Shown one piece after another: positions 11,112 through 21,425 of a stretch of 64,000 nt of DNA (its first letter is position 1; each line of letters starts with the position of its first letter). The notes beneath the pieces are model-generated. The model had not been told where the DNA came from. It was given only the letters and a program-made list of their open reading frames with translations, and ran no database searches. The position numbers and the translations under genes were made by a program. The DNA comes from Liopterus haemorrhoidalis. Taxonomy: Eukaryota > Arthropoda > Insecta > Coleoptera > Dytiscidae. The stretch is taken from contig OZ020622.1 of assembly GCA_963971575.1 (NCBI GenBank), positions 31,278,301-31,342,300 of the forward strand. Direction: 5' to 3'.

Positions 11112-11564
11112 ATGAAAGTTATCTTAGACGTGCAGGGATTTCATATTTGTGAATTTATTTTAAAAGAAATAACTATATTAGAATATGATAGTGAAAATGT
11201 AGAACATTTTATTTTGAAACCACCATTTTCTTGGCATTATTTGAACCAAGAATATAAACAACAAGCTAGATGGTTATATGAGCATTATCACGGTTTAAGG
11301 TGGTCAGATGGATTCGTGGATTATAGAAAATTTATTAATGACATTTTACCTGATCTACTGAGCAAAGCAACACAGATTTATGTTAAAGGTGATCAGAAAG
11401 CACAGTTTTTATCATCTTTAAACATTGTTAATGCGAATATAATAAACTTAGATGAAACTCCATCTTTAAAGAAAATTAAAAATAATAAGAAATGTTACTT
11501 TTACCATAATGGTTCTCAAAAAATTTGTAGCACAACAAATGTTTATAAAATTTTAAATATCTAA
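11112..11564 (+). CDS. nuclease-like orphan (VDxQGF family), element A
   Basis: An intact 150-residue protein. It starts MKVILDVQGF, has an early ILKEITIL strand, then FILKPPF, LYEHYHGLRWSDG and VKGDQKAQFL, and ends near a Cys/His-containing CYFYHNG segment. The opening strand with Asp, a following Glu and a later Asp recalls RNase H-like exonucleases, but I cannot confirm the fold. B (33,004-32,522) and C (62,805-62,329) carry it at the opposite end on the other strand, so it has moved. Here it sits between the conserved protein and the integrase. Confidence 0.7.
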   Translation: MKVILDVQGFHICEFILKEITILEYDSENVEHFILKPPFSWHYLNQEYKQQARWLYEHYHGLRWSDGFVDYRKFINDILPDLLSKATQIYVKGDQKAQFLSSLNIVNANIINLDETPSLKKIKNNKKCYFYHNGSQKICSTTNVYKILNI

Positions 11565-11676
11565 AATGAAAATTATATATAACTCCTAGGATTTTTTTTC
11601 TTATATATAGCGATGGTTATATATTTTTGTATTTAGTTAGTTAACAGGCATCAGATGTGCTTAATTAAAAAAAGTC

Positions 11677-12657
11677 ATGAAAGAACTAAAACAAAAAAAT
11701 AAGATTAATCAAACGAAAACAGTAATAGTAAAAAACGATGTTAAAAAGAAGCTTGTTGACGAATTACATAAACCCGCTCGCAAAAATTATACACGAAGAA
11801 ACGTAATTCAAAAGGGGTTTGACGACCTTTGGTAATGTGATTTAGTGGAAATGATTCCTTACGCTAAAGAAAATGATGGTTATAAATATTTACTGACGGT
11901 CATAGATGTGTTCTCAAAATTTGCATGGAGTGTGGCGGTGAAATCAAAATCAGGTGAAAATGTTACAAAAGCTCTTGAAAAGATTTTTAAACGTGATCGT
12001 CGAATACCTAAAAATATACAAACAGATAATGGGAAGGAATTTTATAATACCCATTTTAAAAACCTTATGCATAAGCATAATATAAATCATTACTCCACAT
12101 ATACCCATCTTAAAGCTTCTATTTGCGAAAGATTTAATAGAACATTGAAAGGGTATGTTTGGCGACAGTTTAATTATCAAGGTTCTCATAATTGGGTGAA
12201 AAAATTACCTATATTAATAAAAAAGTATAATAACAAAATCCATAGAACGATAGATATGAAACCTAGTGATGTTAAACGCACTGATGAAACATACTTACTG
12301 CAAACTAAATACAATAAATTGAAAATGACTGCTAAAGCGAAATTTAATGAAGGTGATTTTGTTCGTATAAGTAAATATAAAAATATATTTGCTAAAGGTT
12401 ATGAACCAAATTGGACAACTGAAGTATTCATTATAGATAAAATTCAATGGACGGATCCAGTCACGTATAAACTTAAAGATATGCAAAATATTCCTATTGA
12501 GGGGGGTTTTTATGAACCAGAGTTGCAGAAAACTTCTTTTCATAATACTTATTTAATAGAAAAAATAATTAAAACAAGAGGGTCGAAAATTTATGTTAAA
12601 TGGTTGGGTTTTGATGAATCATTCAATTGTTGGATCAATAAATCTCATATAGTATAA
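11677..12657 (+). pseudogene. DDE integrase with chromodomain, one stop codon (element A)
   Basis: Retroviral-type integrase that inserts the element and makes the 6-bp duplication. The DDE residues are in CDLVEM, QTDNGKEFY and CERFNRTLK. The C-terminal chromodomain is YLIEKIIK...VKWLGFDESFNCW. The N-terminal region from the ATG at 11,677 is in frame, but a TAA at 11,833-11,835 replaces the Gln seen before SDLVEM in B and C. The rest is open. Confidence 0.9.
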
Positions 12658-13053
12658 CCATTACAGATAATAAAAAACTTCTTAGAAATTTGCGGTTTCA
12701 TCATATATTATATTCTTAGAAAATTAAACTGCGTGCAGCTGTCAAAATGCAAGTTTAGCAACACCATCAGAGATAAGAAAAAAATCTTAAAAATTGCGGT
12801 GTCATCATCATATATTATCTATTCTTTTGAACTCTACCGACAACGCCTCCACGAACGCCTTTGTGTGTAAATCCCCCGGCTGATAATTTTTTGTATAAAT
12901 AAAATGTATAAAGATCATTTTATTCAGTCTTTAACAACAGAACAGCAGCAACAACATCAACAACACATCAGCATAAAAAAAAAACAACCGATCACAATAG
13001 CAAAAACAACTCCAACAACTTTAACAAAAAAACAAACTTTAACAACAACAACA
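12658..13053. promoter_or_regulatory. spacer with TATA box and initiator for the 13,054 gene
   Basis: No gene. GTATAAATAAAATGTATAAAG at about 12,893-12,913 is followed by an arthropod-like initiator ATTCAGTC near 12,923. The following A- and CAA-rich stretch looks like a 5' untranslated leader. This is why I start the next gene at 13,054 and not at the upstream ATG at 12,904. Confidence 0.45.
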
Positions 13054-13356
13054 ATGAGTTCTTTAAGTGCGACTTTTAACAAAATCTCTGTATTTAAACC
13101 AATTTGTGGATTAGAGTCAATCCCAATTGGGGTAGAGTTGAAAATTTTATCAATCGGAATACAGGATACACGATTTGGTAAAAGAATATATGTTGAGTTG
13201 GAAGAATACGGAATTTATTTGGGGGCTAGATTTATTAATAATATATCTGCTGAAAAACTAAAAGAAGCTGATGATAAGGCTAAGAAGGGGGAAGCATTTC
13301 TGGAGTCGAAGGGTAAAAAGGGGTCTTGTGTTGATATTGTTTTTTACTTTAATTAA
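13054..13356 (+). CDS. small OB-fold-like protein (element A only)
   Basis: 100 residues starting MSSLSATFNK. Pattern: ELKILSI...TRFGKRIYVELEEYGIYLGARF, then a Lys/Glu-rich helix and a short final strand. From memory, small Maverick proteins with a 'TKYG..I.VEL....LP.RF' pattern look like single-strand DNA-binding OB folds, which would suit a replicating DNA element. This is inference without a search. It has no counterpart in B or C. The longer frame from 12,904 adds only Gln/Thr-rich sequence that is better read as leader. Confidence 0.5.
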   Translation: MSSLSATFNKISVFKPICGLESIPIGVELKILSIGIQDTRFGKRIYVELEEYGIYLGARFINNISAEKLKEADDKAKKGEAFLESKGKKGSCVDIVFYFN

Positions 13357-13623
13357 TATGTAGTGTTTGATTTTTTCTACCTCTTATATATGAATAAAAA
13401 ATATTCATGTATGTACGTATGTATTTATTCATAATTTTGTATCATTTATTATTACTTAATAATAGTATGTATATCTATAAAATCTTGATCTTGATTAATG
13501 TATTAATAAATAAAAAACTATTATAATATATTATTTTTATAAGACACCTCACATTGTTTTTCATATAGTCAGTTGCACGTTAGACTTTCTTCTAATAAGA
13601 ACAAAAGATAATTAGTAAAAAAT

Positions 13624-13869
13624 ATGTCTAAAAGTATTAAAAATAGAATGAACAGTTCTTCGAATCTAAAAATAAAGTTTCTTAAGGGTGTAATGTTATC
13701 ACGTAGACGAAAATTTAAGTGTAACATTTGTTTATTAATGCGACAGTTAAAATATAACATTAAACAGTTAAAACATAATATTAAACAACGTGAAAATTTA
13801 AATTTAATTACAGCGCAAATGCAAAAATTAAATTTGAAAAATCATATAAAACATAAACGATTGTTATAA
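13624..13869 (+). CDS. small very basic orphan (element A)
   Basis: 81 residues, rich in Lys, Arg, Asn and Leu, with CNIC in the middle and LKYNIKQLKHNIKQ repeats that could form a helix. Codon use is AT-rich like its neighbours. I do not recognise it. It lies between the OB-like and membrane-protein genes in the same direction. It could be a DNA-binding or coiled-coil protein, or a chance frame. Confidence 0.35.
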   Translation: MSKSIKNRMNSSSNLKIKFLKGVMLSRRRKFKCNICLLMRQLKYNIKQLKHNIKQRENLNLITAQMQKLNLKNHIKHKRLL

Positions 13870-13932
13870 ATATTTTATTCATACTGCAAACTTCTTACGT
13901 GAAACATACGTATATTCAAAAAGTGTAAAAAA

Positions 13933-14376
13933 ATGTATTCAACTACATTCATTTTGTTAACTGCAATATTACATTCTAAATTATACATAAATATACCAGA
14001 TGGAGGTGTGACAAAGTGTGCAATTACAATAGACCACAATGAGGAAATGAATGACTCATACCCTGAAAGATGGGTAGTTATGGATATGGATAAAAATTAC
14101 TGTTTCACAAATACTTCTGAAACAAATATATTAGACGCAAAATATGTTAAATTCAAAATTCGTTACTTTTTCCATAATGGAAGCTATTACTCACCGAACG
14201 AACATAACTGGATATTAATTTTCAGCAGTATAGACATGCGAAACAACACAAATTTACTAGCATATGTTTACGGGGAAATATTCATCCTAATTCTAGTTAC
14301 ATTAATTATCCCAGCAAGATATGCGTTGAGAAAATATGTAGAATATAAAAGAATTATTGAAACAGCGCCGTTCTAG
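13933..14376 (+). CDS. type I membrane protein (element A)
   Basis: 147 residues: an N-terminal hydrophobic signal (about 4-20), an extracellular part with two conserved cysteines and several N-x-T/S sites, one transmembrane helix (about 117-131, IFILILVTLII) and a short basic tail. It is homologous to 30,242-30,685 in B by shared motifs (ITIDHNEEMNDSYPERW against ITIDYDKTMNESYPQRW; KIRYFFHN against KIRYILHD). It always lies immediately before the fibre-like gene. A surface or envelope role is inferred. Confidence 0.7.
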   Translation: MYSTTFILLTAILHSKLYINIPDGGVTKCAITIDHNEEMNDSYPERWVVMDMDKNYCFTNTSETNILDAKYVKFKIRYFFHNGSYYSPNEHNWILIFSSIDMRNNTNLLAYVYGEIFILILVTLIIPARYALRKYVEYKRIIETAPF

Positions 14377-14462
14377 TAAATTTTTGTTATTCCTTAATAC
14401 TAGATTCAGCGTAGGTGTGCATATAAATACAAATGAATCTTACTATATTTATCAATTGCAAA

Positions 14463-15113
14463 ATGAGTGTCAGTAAGTTTGGACAGTATTCCGATGTACT
14501 ATACTCGAAATTCAATAATTCATTTCGGCCAACAACAACACCTTGTGCGGGGATAAAACGAACGAAAGAAGGGGATTTTGATATTACATTAAAACATTTG
14601 AAGAATGTAGCAAACCCCCAAGATGAAAAAGATGCCTGTACGAAAAAATATGTGGATGAGGCTTTAAAGACCTTTACTGATAAAGTTAATTTAAACCTTC
14701 ATTCAATAGATAATATAAACAAGCAAATAAGTAAAATCATACATGATTTACCTAGTATGGTGACCGTTTGTGTAGAAAAACTTTTAAATTTATCAGAAAT
14801 ATTTGAAAAGAAGATATATAATTTAAAACTTCAAAACTATGTAGTTACAAACTTATGGTTGAAATTAAATGGGCACGTCTATGAAGTCGCTGCTATAAAT
14901 AATATCATTAACGACTCATACATAATGCCGTTTGATGCTAAACTGATTCAAATTCTATACAGTACTAACTTGAAAATAAATGCTATGGTGGATTTCACAA
15001 TATTGCTATGTCCTAACCATAACCTAAAGGAAAAAGATCATATTTATTTTTACCCGCATCATGAAAAAAATGAAACAGTAAATGTTCTGAATATATACCC
15101 CGAATATGTTTAG
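14463..15113 (+). CDS. fibre-like protein with phage tail-fibre motif (element A)
   Basis: 216 residues, starting MSVSKFGQYSD as in B (MSINKFGHYSD). Residues about 40-62 read LKHLKNVANPQDEKDACTKKYVDEA. This resembles the 'NVADP..DAATK.YVD' motif that marks trimerising segments of phage tail fibres. A long helical or coiled-coil middle and a beta-rich C-terminal part (FDAKLIQILYS) follow. Together these suggest a trimeric attachment fibre. The start at 14,463 is chosen over 14,433 because it matches the B start. Confidence 0.7.
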   Translation: MSVSKFGQYSDVLYSKFNNSFRPTTTPCAGIKRTKEGDFDITLKHLKNVANPQDEKDACTKKYVDEALKTFTDKVNLNLHSIDNINKQISKIIHDLPSMVTVCVEKLLNLSEIFEKKIYNLKLQNYVVTNLWLKLNGHVYEVAAINNIINDSYIMPFDAKLIQILYSTNLKINAMVDFTILLCPNHNLKEKDHIYFYPHHEKNETVNVLNIYPEYV

Positions 15114-15421
15114 GTTAATTTAGTTTTATTAACTGATGTAATAGTAAAGAAAATCTAGATAATGTATTAAAAAATATAAATATATACTTACTTTGTTTTT
15201 GTATTTTGTGTTTTTTAATAAAAAATACTTTATGATAATAATTTGTTTTTTTTATTCTTTTTCACTCATCAGCCTCCTTAAACACTGTTTTAGGTTAAAA
15301 AAGGATTGAAGGGAAAAACAGAGGTTTAACATAAACTAAAAAATATTACATTTATTTACATTTTTATTGAATATTCTACATTAATTCGTGTACATACATA
15401 ATGTGTTACATTCTAAGAATA
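15114..15421. other. AT-rich spacer between convergent genes
   Basis: No gene seen. Several AATAAA-like strings suit two convergent transcript ends. Confidence 0.5.
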
Positions 15422-15907
15422 TTATAGAGAATAATTATCAACATCATCATCTTCATCACCATCATCATCAGCATCATCACCATCACTCCAGTATATAAAG
15501 TTTAAATTTTCAATTTTGAAACAAATCTCTTCGTGATTATCGTGTTCCGGAAAATTTTTATATGTTTCACACCATTGCCATGATTCAGTTTCATAACCAG
15601 CGAGAAAAACAATTCGTTCCAGTTTATGTTTAGAACACATATAGATTCGTCGAATTAGTTGACTTTCTTTGTGATTAATGATAAATTTAACAATTGCTTG
15701 CGGTGGGTGACAATGTCTTTCCGATGCTAACGAGATGGATAAAAAATCACTACCGGACGGGTTCTTCATAAATACAGGACGTATAACTTGATTATTTTGT
15801 TTATCTGTTAAGTAGAAAAAACCACATGCATCCAATTGCGGCACCAAATCAACACCCCCAAGTTTATAAGAGTCATAGTCATGATAAAGGTTTGCGTAAT
15901 AATACAT
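15422..15907 (-). CDS. acidic-tailed orphan (element A only)
   Basis: 161 residues. The middle has SISLASERHCHPPQAIVKFIINH and YMCSKHKLERIVFLAGYETESWQWCETY. The last 20 residues are almost all Asp/Glu. I do not recognise it, and B and C have no counterpart. It is encoded opposite to the fibre gene and in line with the gene at 16,694. Confidence 0.5.
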   Translation of the reverse strand: MYYYANLYHDYDSYKLGGVDLVPQLDACGFFYLTDKQNNQVIRPVFMKNPSGSDFLSISLASERHCHPPQAIVKFIINHKESQLIRRIYMCSKHKLERIVFLAGYETESWQWCETYKNFPEHDNHEEICFKIENLNFIYWSDGDDADDDGDEDDDVDNYSL

Positions 15908-16028
15908 TTTTGTGAAATTTTTTTTGTTTTTCTGATCTGCTAATCTGCTTTTGAACAGCTAATTTAATACTGAACAGCATAGATTTTGAACGATTCTTAT
16001 TAAGTTATATATCACCCCCCTCCACCTT

Positions 16029-16694
16029 CTACGCTATTATAAAATGAAACTGTGTGTCAATACAAGTTTTTCTATCCTCAATAAAATGAGTTTTTACGAA
16101 CTTTTGAGATGAATCACCATATGTAGCGAAATTTACAGATTTATGATTGGTACTTCCATCAGTGCATATTCCATCGCAAACTATTTGATACGGTTTACTC
16201 ACCCCGTCAACCCCATACACGCTTCCTTTATAAGTTGTTAATTTCAGTTTCACTACACCATTAAGACATTCAGATATTATTGAAGAAACTAACGATTACG
16301 GATTGACCAACACAAAATCTCCACCACTGTCCCCCCAGGGAAACAACGATTGAAACCCTGGATGAATAACAAATTTCACAGAGTTCTCCTTATTTGATTT
16401 AGATTGAGCAGTGAGTCTTAGACAACAGGTGTTCGTAGAGAACAGATTAATCTTGAAATACACATGTATCCTTTCACCCCCATGGTTGAAGCACTCATCC
16501 GGTATATGCCATTTCACCGTCTCCCCCTCCACATCAACTTTTAATTGCACTTTTTCTTCACGAGGATCAATTAAATGATACTCCTTCAACAATTGATACG
16601 TTTTCGGCTCGAGTGAATTTTTCAGTTCAACTTGAGCTAACACTCCATTGCCTATTGAGACACAATTCCTAGGTAATTCTGGTTCTAAATTCAT
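16029..16694 (-). pseudogene. orphan homologous to the 29.4-kb gene of B, with one stop (element A)
   Basis: The start at 16,694 gives NLEPELPRNCVSIGNG, which lines up with the B protein start. The protein shares VKWHIP, FKINL, IHPG, PWGDSGGDF..VNP and CDG......FATYGDSSQ with B. One in-frame TAA follows VNP (16,296-16,298), after which homology continues to FHFIIA. Element B is inserted only 33 bases upstream of its start, so its promoter is now 17.5 kb away. Function unknown; possibly beta-rich. Confidence 0.7.
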
Positions 16695-16721
16695 CTTGAT
16701 AAAATTCAAAAACGGAGTAAT

Positions 16722-16727
16722 GTTAAA
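16722..16727. repeat. left target-site duplication of element B
   Basis: GTTAAA, repeated exactly at 34,213-34,218. Six bases is the length known for Maverick integration. Confidence 0.95.
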
Positions 16728-16823
16728 AGTAGTATAACAGTGGGCATACTGGCTCATTACCCACGAAACCCTGAAATTTGCACAAATTCACATTTCGCAA
16801 ACGTACGTGACCATCGCTGTGCG
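16728..16823 (+). repeat. left terminal inverted repeat of element B
   Basis: Matches the reverse complement of 34,117-34,212 over 96 bases. The first 13 bases are identical, 14-28 are variable, and it is nearly identical after CTCATTACCCACGAAACC. Confidence 0.95.
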
Positions 16824-16825
16824 AT

Positions 16826-17372
16826 GTTGAAATTGATGATGGGGGGTACGAGTCGGACTCGGACAATCACAACCAATACAACAGCAGCATATTTCGGCTG
16901 GATAGTTCCAACAAAAGCGTATGTTTTCTGTGCGCTTACAAAGAAGTAAATTCACCGCCGAGTTTGCGCGCTGTGTGTCGATTCGTTTTTGGAAGAGGAG
17001 GTCGGCTACGTCGCTATGACGTACAGCCGGCATACAACGGTGAACCCTGTGACACGTAAGAAAAAAAGCAATATATGAAGTTATAAATAATTATATATAA
17101 AGATATATTATTTCTAACAGATGAAGCAAGAGCTACCGCAGCTAGCTACCGTTGTGATGTTTGTGGGGATTCCTTGGTGTTGGCAATCCCCACAGACGTA
17201 TGCCCCCGTTGTGTGAATACCGAGTGAGTATTAAATTATTGTTTTAACCTTTTTTGAGGGTTTTAAATTATTTTTTATATTCTATTTTGACAGAAATGAT
17301 CAGGTTCAATACATCAACTCCCCCCCATCATCACCGGGGCGGTATTTTTTTTTATGGAGGGGGCCTCCATAA
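16826..17372 (+). pseudogene. zinc-ribbon gene, three exons, 5'-truncated and frameshifted (element B)
   Basis: The remnant of exon 1 ends at 17,055, exon 2 is 17,121-17,223 and exon 3 starts at 17,294 and stops at 17,370. Splice borders match element A. Exon 2 keeps CDVC...CPRC. Exon 1 begins directly at the inverted repeat with no in-frame ATG, and an 11-base deletion near 16,950 shifts its frame. Compared with A and C, this gene and the polymerase are flipped relative to the capsid genes. Confidence 0.65.
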
Positions 17373-17385
17373 AAAAAAAATAATT
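17343..17385. repeat. perfect-looking hairpin
   Basis: TATTTTTTTTTATGGAGG is followed by GGG and CCTCCATAAAAAAAAAATA: an inverted repeat with arms of about 18 bases and a very short loop. It sits at the 3' end of the zinc-ribbon gene, between convergent genes. Confidence 0.7.
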
Positions 17386-17484
17386 TTTAAATGTGTTTTT
17401 TAATAAAAAATAAATCAACTATAATTCAAATATATATTGACATGATGAATGACCAACTTTTGTTTTTAAAACAATTAACTGTGA

Positions 17485-17572
17485 TTAATTAACTGGGAGT
17501 CGGGAATTCTAAAAATAAAACAACATGAGATTAAATTACATTATCTTTATTTAAAACACAGAGTATAACATT
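17485..17572. repeat. direct repeat, copy at the polymerase 3' end
   Basis: TTAATTAACTGG...GGAATTCTAAAAATAAAAC and the following 50 bases recur at 21,323 (metalloproteinase 3' end in B) and 50,717 (same place in C), in the same orientation. It is probably a duplicated 3' untranslated/polyadenylation segment. Confidence 0.75.
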
Positions 17573-17622
17573 GTATTTTAAAAACACATAAGTTGAAAAT
17601 TTATCTAATACTTATTTTATTC

Positions 17623-20600
17623 CTACTTAATCCTATCCTTATAACCCCACGGTATCGTGTCGGTGTATAAATAATTTACAACCCTTTTGTCATCATGCGG
17701 ACTAAGCGCAAGTTTTTTTTGTTTAATTGTGTATACATCGTGCCGTATAGATTTTATAATGCTTTGTTCTCTGATAAGTGTAATGTTTTAAAATAAACAA
17801 TCGTGATAATCTTCAAAGTTTATAGTTTTTAAAGCGGCTTGCGTGATACCCTTCGCCCGTTTACCCGTTTTCGCATTCAACACCTTGTAACTGTACATTT
17901 TTGATCGTAATCCTATAAAATGTGTCATAATCTGACCGGCGCACTCATCCTTCATCAAACCTATTTTCTTGTTAACCTGAGGCATGCCGAATACGTTATC
18001 CTTGGGATAATCTGATGTGTTGAATTTACTTATATCACGTTTTATCATTTGGTAAACAGCAAAATTTAAAAAATTATATATGAGGCTATCCGTATCTGTG
18101 TAAAGTAATTTCGCATTATCACCGACCGTTGCTTTAACATAGTTGTAATGGAAATCATAAATGAAAGTTTTGGAAAGATCGAGTATTGAGAACCCGACAT
18201 AAATAGGTTTATTGAATATCACCATACTTTTATTCATTTCAATCAGTATAATGTCTTCATCAAGTATGGTGCAGCTGTGAAAATTAGGTTGTGATATGTA
18301 TGATTTGGCTCCGTAACGTCCCCCCCATTTTGTAACTAATTTCACATTTGAATGTTTACGAACGTTCTCCATCGTCTTCCCGAACACGGAATTGTTCATC
18401 AACTTAAAAAAAAATTTTTCGAATTCATTTTTGGCTACTTTTCTCAACGATGTGTTTAAATCTATATATTTCTTTAACCAGGGACTTTGTTGAAACTTGA
18501 GCACGCGGTGCAAATGGTAAATTCATCCCCATAGCCGCACCGTACAAATTGTTAACATCGAAATACTATATATTCACCCATATATTTATTATTGGTTTTC
18601 CTATATCTGTTCGAACACTGTGACACACCGCCCCGGATCCCGTTTTCCAAAAACAAAGCTTTATCAACGTCGGTCAATAACTCGAGCTCAATTTCGGTAC
18701 ACTTTAACATCGCGTCGAAAGAAAGACCGGGTGCCGTGTAATAATGTAAAGCATCCAATCGGTACGTTTGTAAACAGGTACCCCGAAAAGCCTCAAAGAC
18801 ATCCGCTAATAATAACACATCCGTCTTCAAGTAGAGGTCGTTGTAGTCACCCAATGTCCGCACGTTGAACGTATTCCAAACTTCTCGAGCGTGCGAATAG
18901 TCTTCTTCACTTATACTTTCATTTCGGAGGGAACTGAAGAATACGGTTTGCGGGGGTAATTGTACCTCATCGAGTTTTTCCCATGAATCGATGTACTCGT
19001 ACGGGAACACACCTTTTCTCGTTAATAATTTGAACTCGGTTGTGGATGCGCAATGGGATCTGGTGATCGGCATCTCCGGATCTTTCAGATAGGATGATAA
19101 TTTATCAAGACTGCTCGCCATAAAACGAAACGAATCGATAAATCTGAATTTCACTTTTGTATTCAACACGGATTTAGTGAAGGATATGTACCGTTCTTTA
19201 TTTATCGGTAGTAATGAAACAGATCCCGGTATCGCTTTAGCTATATTTTTAATGATGTGATGTGCATCGTACCCGGACAAGTAATGGAAAACTACAGGTA
19301 TCGTGTGACTGGCGTGATACTTCAGGTTGCATGATTGATGTGCTGCGCCGCGGTAATTAGAGGTCAGGTGGTCATGGTCCCTGACCTTGACGTCGTTCGC
19401 GTGAAAATTTTGGCGGCATATATGACAAATTGTAGCGTTCATGAACCGGTTTTGTTCCTCGCGTGTCAGTTTCATCGGCAAAGCGTTGCGCATTATTTCA
19501 TCAACTTGCGTGGCGATGTTACTAAGTTGATCCGTGAACCAATTTATGCAATCTTTACCGCGATTAAATCGGTAACCGGATAACGAACCATCATAGGAAC
19601 ACTTCATGTAATATCCCACGCTCGACGGAATATGTTTATGCGTGTTAATTGTATTTTTCCCACTTTTGTCATCAATTTTTTCGAGAATGGCCTCGATGTC
19701 CGCGTACAAAACGAAAGGTACTTTCTCTTTATTGCTGTAATTTTAAAATTTTAAAATTTTATGCATCTCGTCGGGCAGTTCAATTCGCGTGCACGGATTC
19801 GTGACACGACAATTTAATAAATGTTTTTGCAGCGAAGTCTCGGTTATGAAGTGATTCAAACATCTATCGCACAGATATGCTTTATGGTGTGATTTGGAAA
19901 TCTGTGAGGAGAGTAATCTTGATAAATTCTTAATCCACATGAAGTGGTAATTTCGCGCTGCTCTAATATTCTCGACAATATCCCCCTCTTCCATTTTTTC
20001 TTCTCCTTCTTCTTCTTCTTCATCTTCATCTTCCACATTAGAGTACATCATTAAAAGATGTATGGTTTTCACGTCGGTTTTTTTACTCAATTTAACGGGG
20101 GCGACTTCATGTTTATTCTTACCAACTTTTTAAAGCGTGTACACGTTTATCGATAATTTATTCATCTCTTCAAATTTCGGTATGTCCTTAATTCGAATCG
20201 GGAACTGAATTCCGTCATAATTTAATGATGTACTAAAATGTGGGTATGACGTCACACGATCTGAATTCTTATCTGTCGGATACAGTGCGGACATAACAGC
20301 CCACAAGAAACAGTATTCATCACGGTTCTTCATATTTATTACGGCTTTTTTCCTCTTCACATCACCCGGTAAATCAATATATCCACGTATGGTGATGGGT
20401 GAATAATTGTTTATGTTCACGTTTAAATGCATTATCTCATGCAACGACCATCCGGAATCACGTTCCTGGAACTCCTCCAGATCACGCAATATATTTTCTT
20501 TCACATTTTCATTATACCACACGTTGATATCGGTGGCGTTATCGATAATTTTATTGCTTGTGTTAAATGTTTTTATTTCTATCCTACCGGTTGATGGTAA

Positions 20601-21095
20601 CACAAATTCCCCACTAAATATCATGTTCACTTTTAAAATCGATTTCTTCAGGCTGGCTTTAATTTTATTCGTGAAAATCCTTTTGGATTTTTCGAGAAAT
20701 GTTCTCGGATCTTTAAACCCTCCTTTGTTTATTATGGCGCCGGTTTTTATTCGATTATTGAACACAGATTTGATGTCTTCCCAAACCAAATTTTGCTTCC
20801 TCCTCCGTGTCGATAGTCCCGCTCTGGTTTTTGTCGAACTCGTTTTGATATTCTTCAGCTTCTCGCGGAAAAATTTTAAAATAGTTAAATTGCCTTCCAA
20901 TTTGGCTAAATTCTAATCTTTACACCTGAACACCGTGATTTGGTTCTCGATACATTTCTGAACTATTATTATAATTTTGTTTATGTGTTTCCGTTATCTT
21001 TCGGCTTCATCAACAGTTCTAATGAGCGATAAAGCTTTTCGAATGTTAATAATAGCCCGATCGCTTATACCGCAAACTGTACTGTTAGAACTCAT
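17623..21095 (-). pseudogene. polB: protein-primed family B DNA polymerase, many lesions (element B)
   Basis: Full-span homologue starting MSSNSTVCGISDR at 21,095. In order: an N-terminal domain with KTFNTSNK..INVWY and EFQERDSGWSLHEI, a YCFLWAVMSALYP block, a C2H2-type finger (CDRC...HLLNC), exonuclease I (YADIEAIL), a CHIC..H.H finger, exonuclease II (HYLSGYD), exonuclease III (YLKTDVLLL), motif A (FDVNNLYG), motif B ([10 protein letters not shown]) and motif C (YTDTDSL). It ends PWGYKD. Stops lie in the first 70 codons, near 20,130 and near 19,743. There is a frameshift near 18,560 and a deletion of about 270 bases between motif A and HRVLKF. Dead. Confidence 0.93.
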
Positions 21096-21189
21096 CGTGA
21101 ATTTATCAGTTCTCGAAGAATACTTTACCAAAACCCCCCCTGAGCAGGAGCTTTTATACCAAAAACCCACGCGTTGGAAAAACCTGTCG

Positions 21190-21322
21190 ATAAAGAAAAC
21201 TAGTTTGAACTTGTTCGTGCGACCTCGGACGTGTTAGAATCTTTTCGCGCGACCTTGGATGCACGCGCCAGACATCGCAACTGATAATGGGGATTCGACC
21301 TTATCAAAACATGTTTATATAA
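21190..21322. repeat. dispersed GTTCG/GACCTTGGAC repeat
   Basis: TTGAACTTGTTCGTGCGACC-type units followed by a CACGCGCC..GACATCGCAACTGATAA block. Related copies lie at 29,186, 33,985, 58,880, 63,612 and 63,810. It fills the gap between polymerase and metalloproteinase, where no gene is seen. Confidence 0.7.
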
Positions 21323-21412
21323 TTAATTAACTGGTTGGAATTCTAAAAATAAAACAACATGAAATGAAATTACATTATCTTTATTTAAAACACACAGAGT
21401 ATTACATTTTAT
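21323..21412. repeat. direct repeat, copy at the metalloproteinase 3' end (element B)
   Basis: Same segment as 17,485-17,572 and 50,717-50,806. Confidence 0.75.
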
Positions 21413-21425
21413 AACTATAACAATA

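Larger units (their letters stand above)
1..16727. mobile_element. Maverick/Polinton element A, main part (5'-truncated, split by element B)
   Basis: This is a divergent adintovirus-like Maverick. Polymerase, zinc-ribbon gene, capsid cassette, ATPase and integrase lie in the order known for the family. The left end is outside the window, because the sequence starts inside the polymerase exonuclease domain. Element B is inserted at 16,727/34,213, so the right end of A must lie after 34,212. Proteins of A are clearly diverged from those of B and C, while B and C are nearly identical. A lacks the metalloproteinase gene and the 31.6-kb orphan of B, and has three genes that B and C lack (13,054, 13,624, 15,422). 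Confidence 0.9.

Noticed and set aside
16740..16949. ORF starting MGILAHYPRN across the left repeat of B
   Set aside because: Begins in the inverted repeat and is in the wrong frame compared with the zinc-ribbon gene of A.
20407..20916. 169-residue plus-strand frame
   Set aside because: Antisense of the polymerase N-terminal domain; repeated in C only because that gene is conserved.
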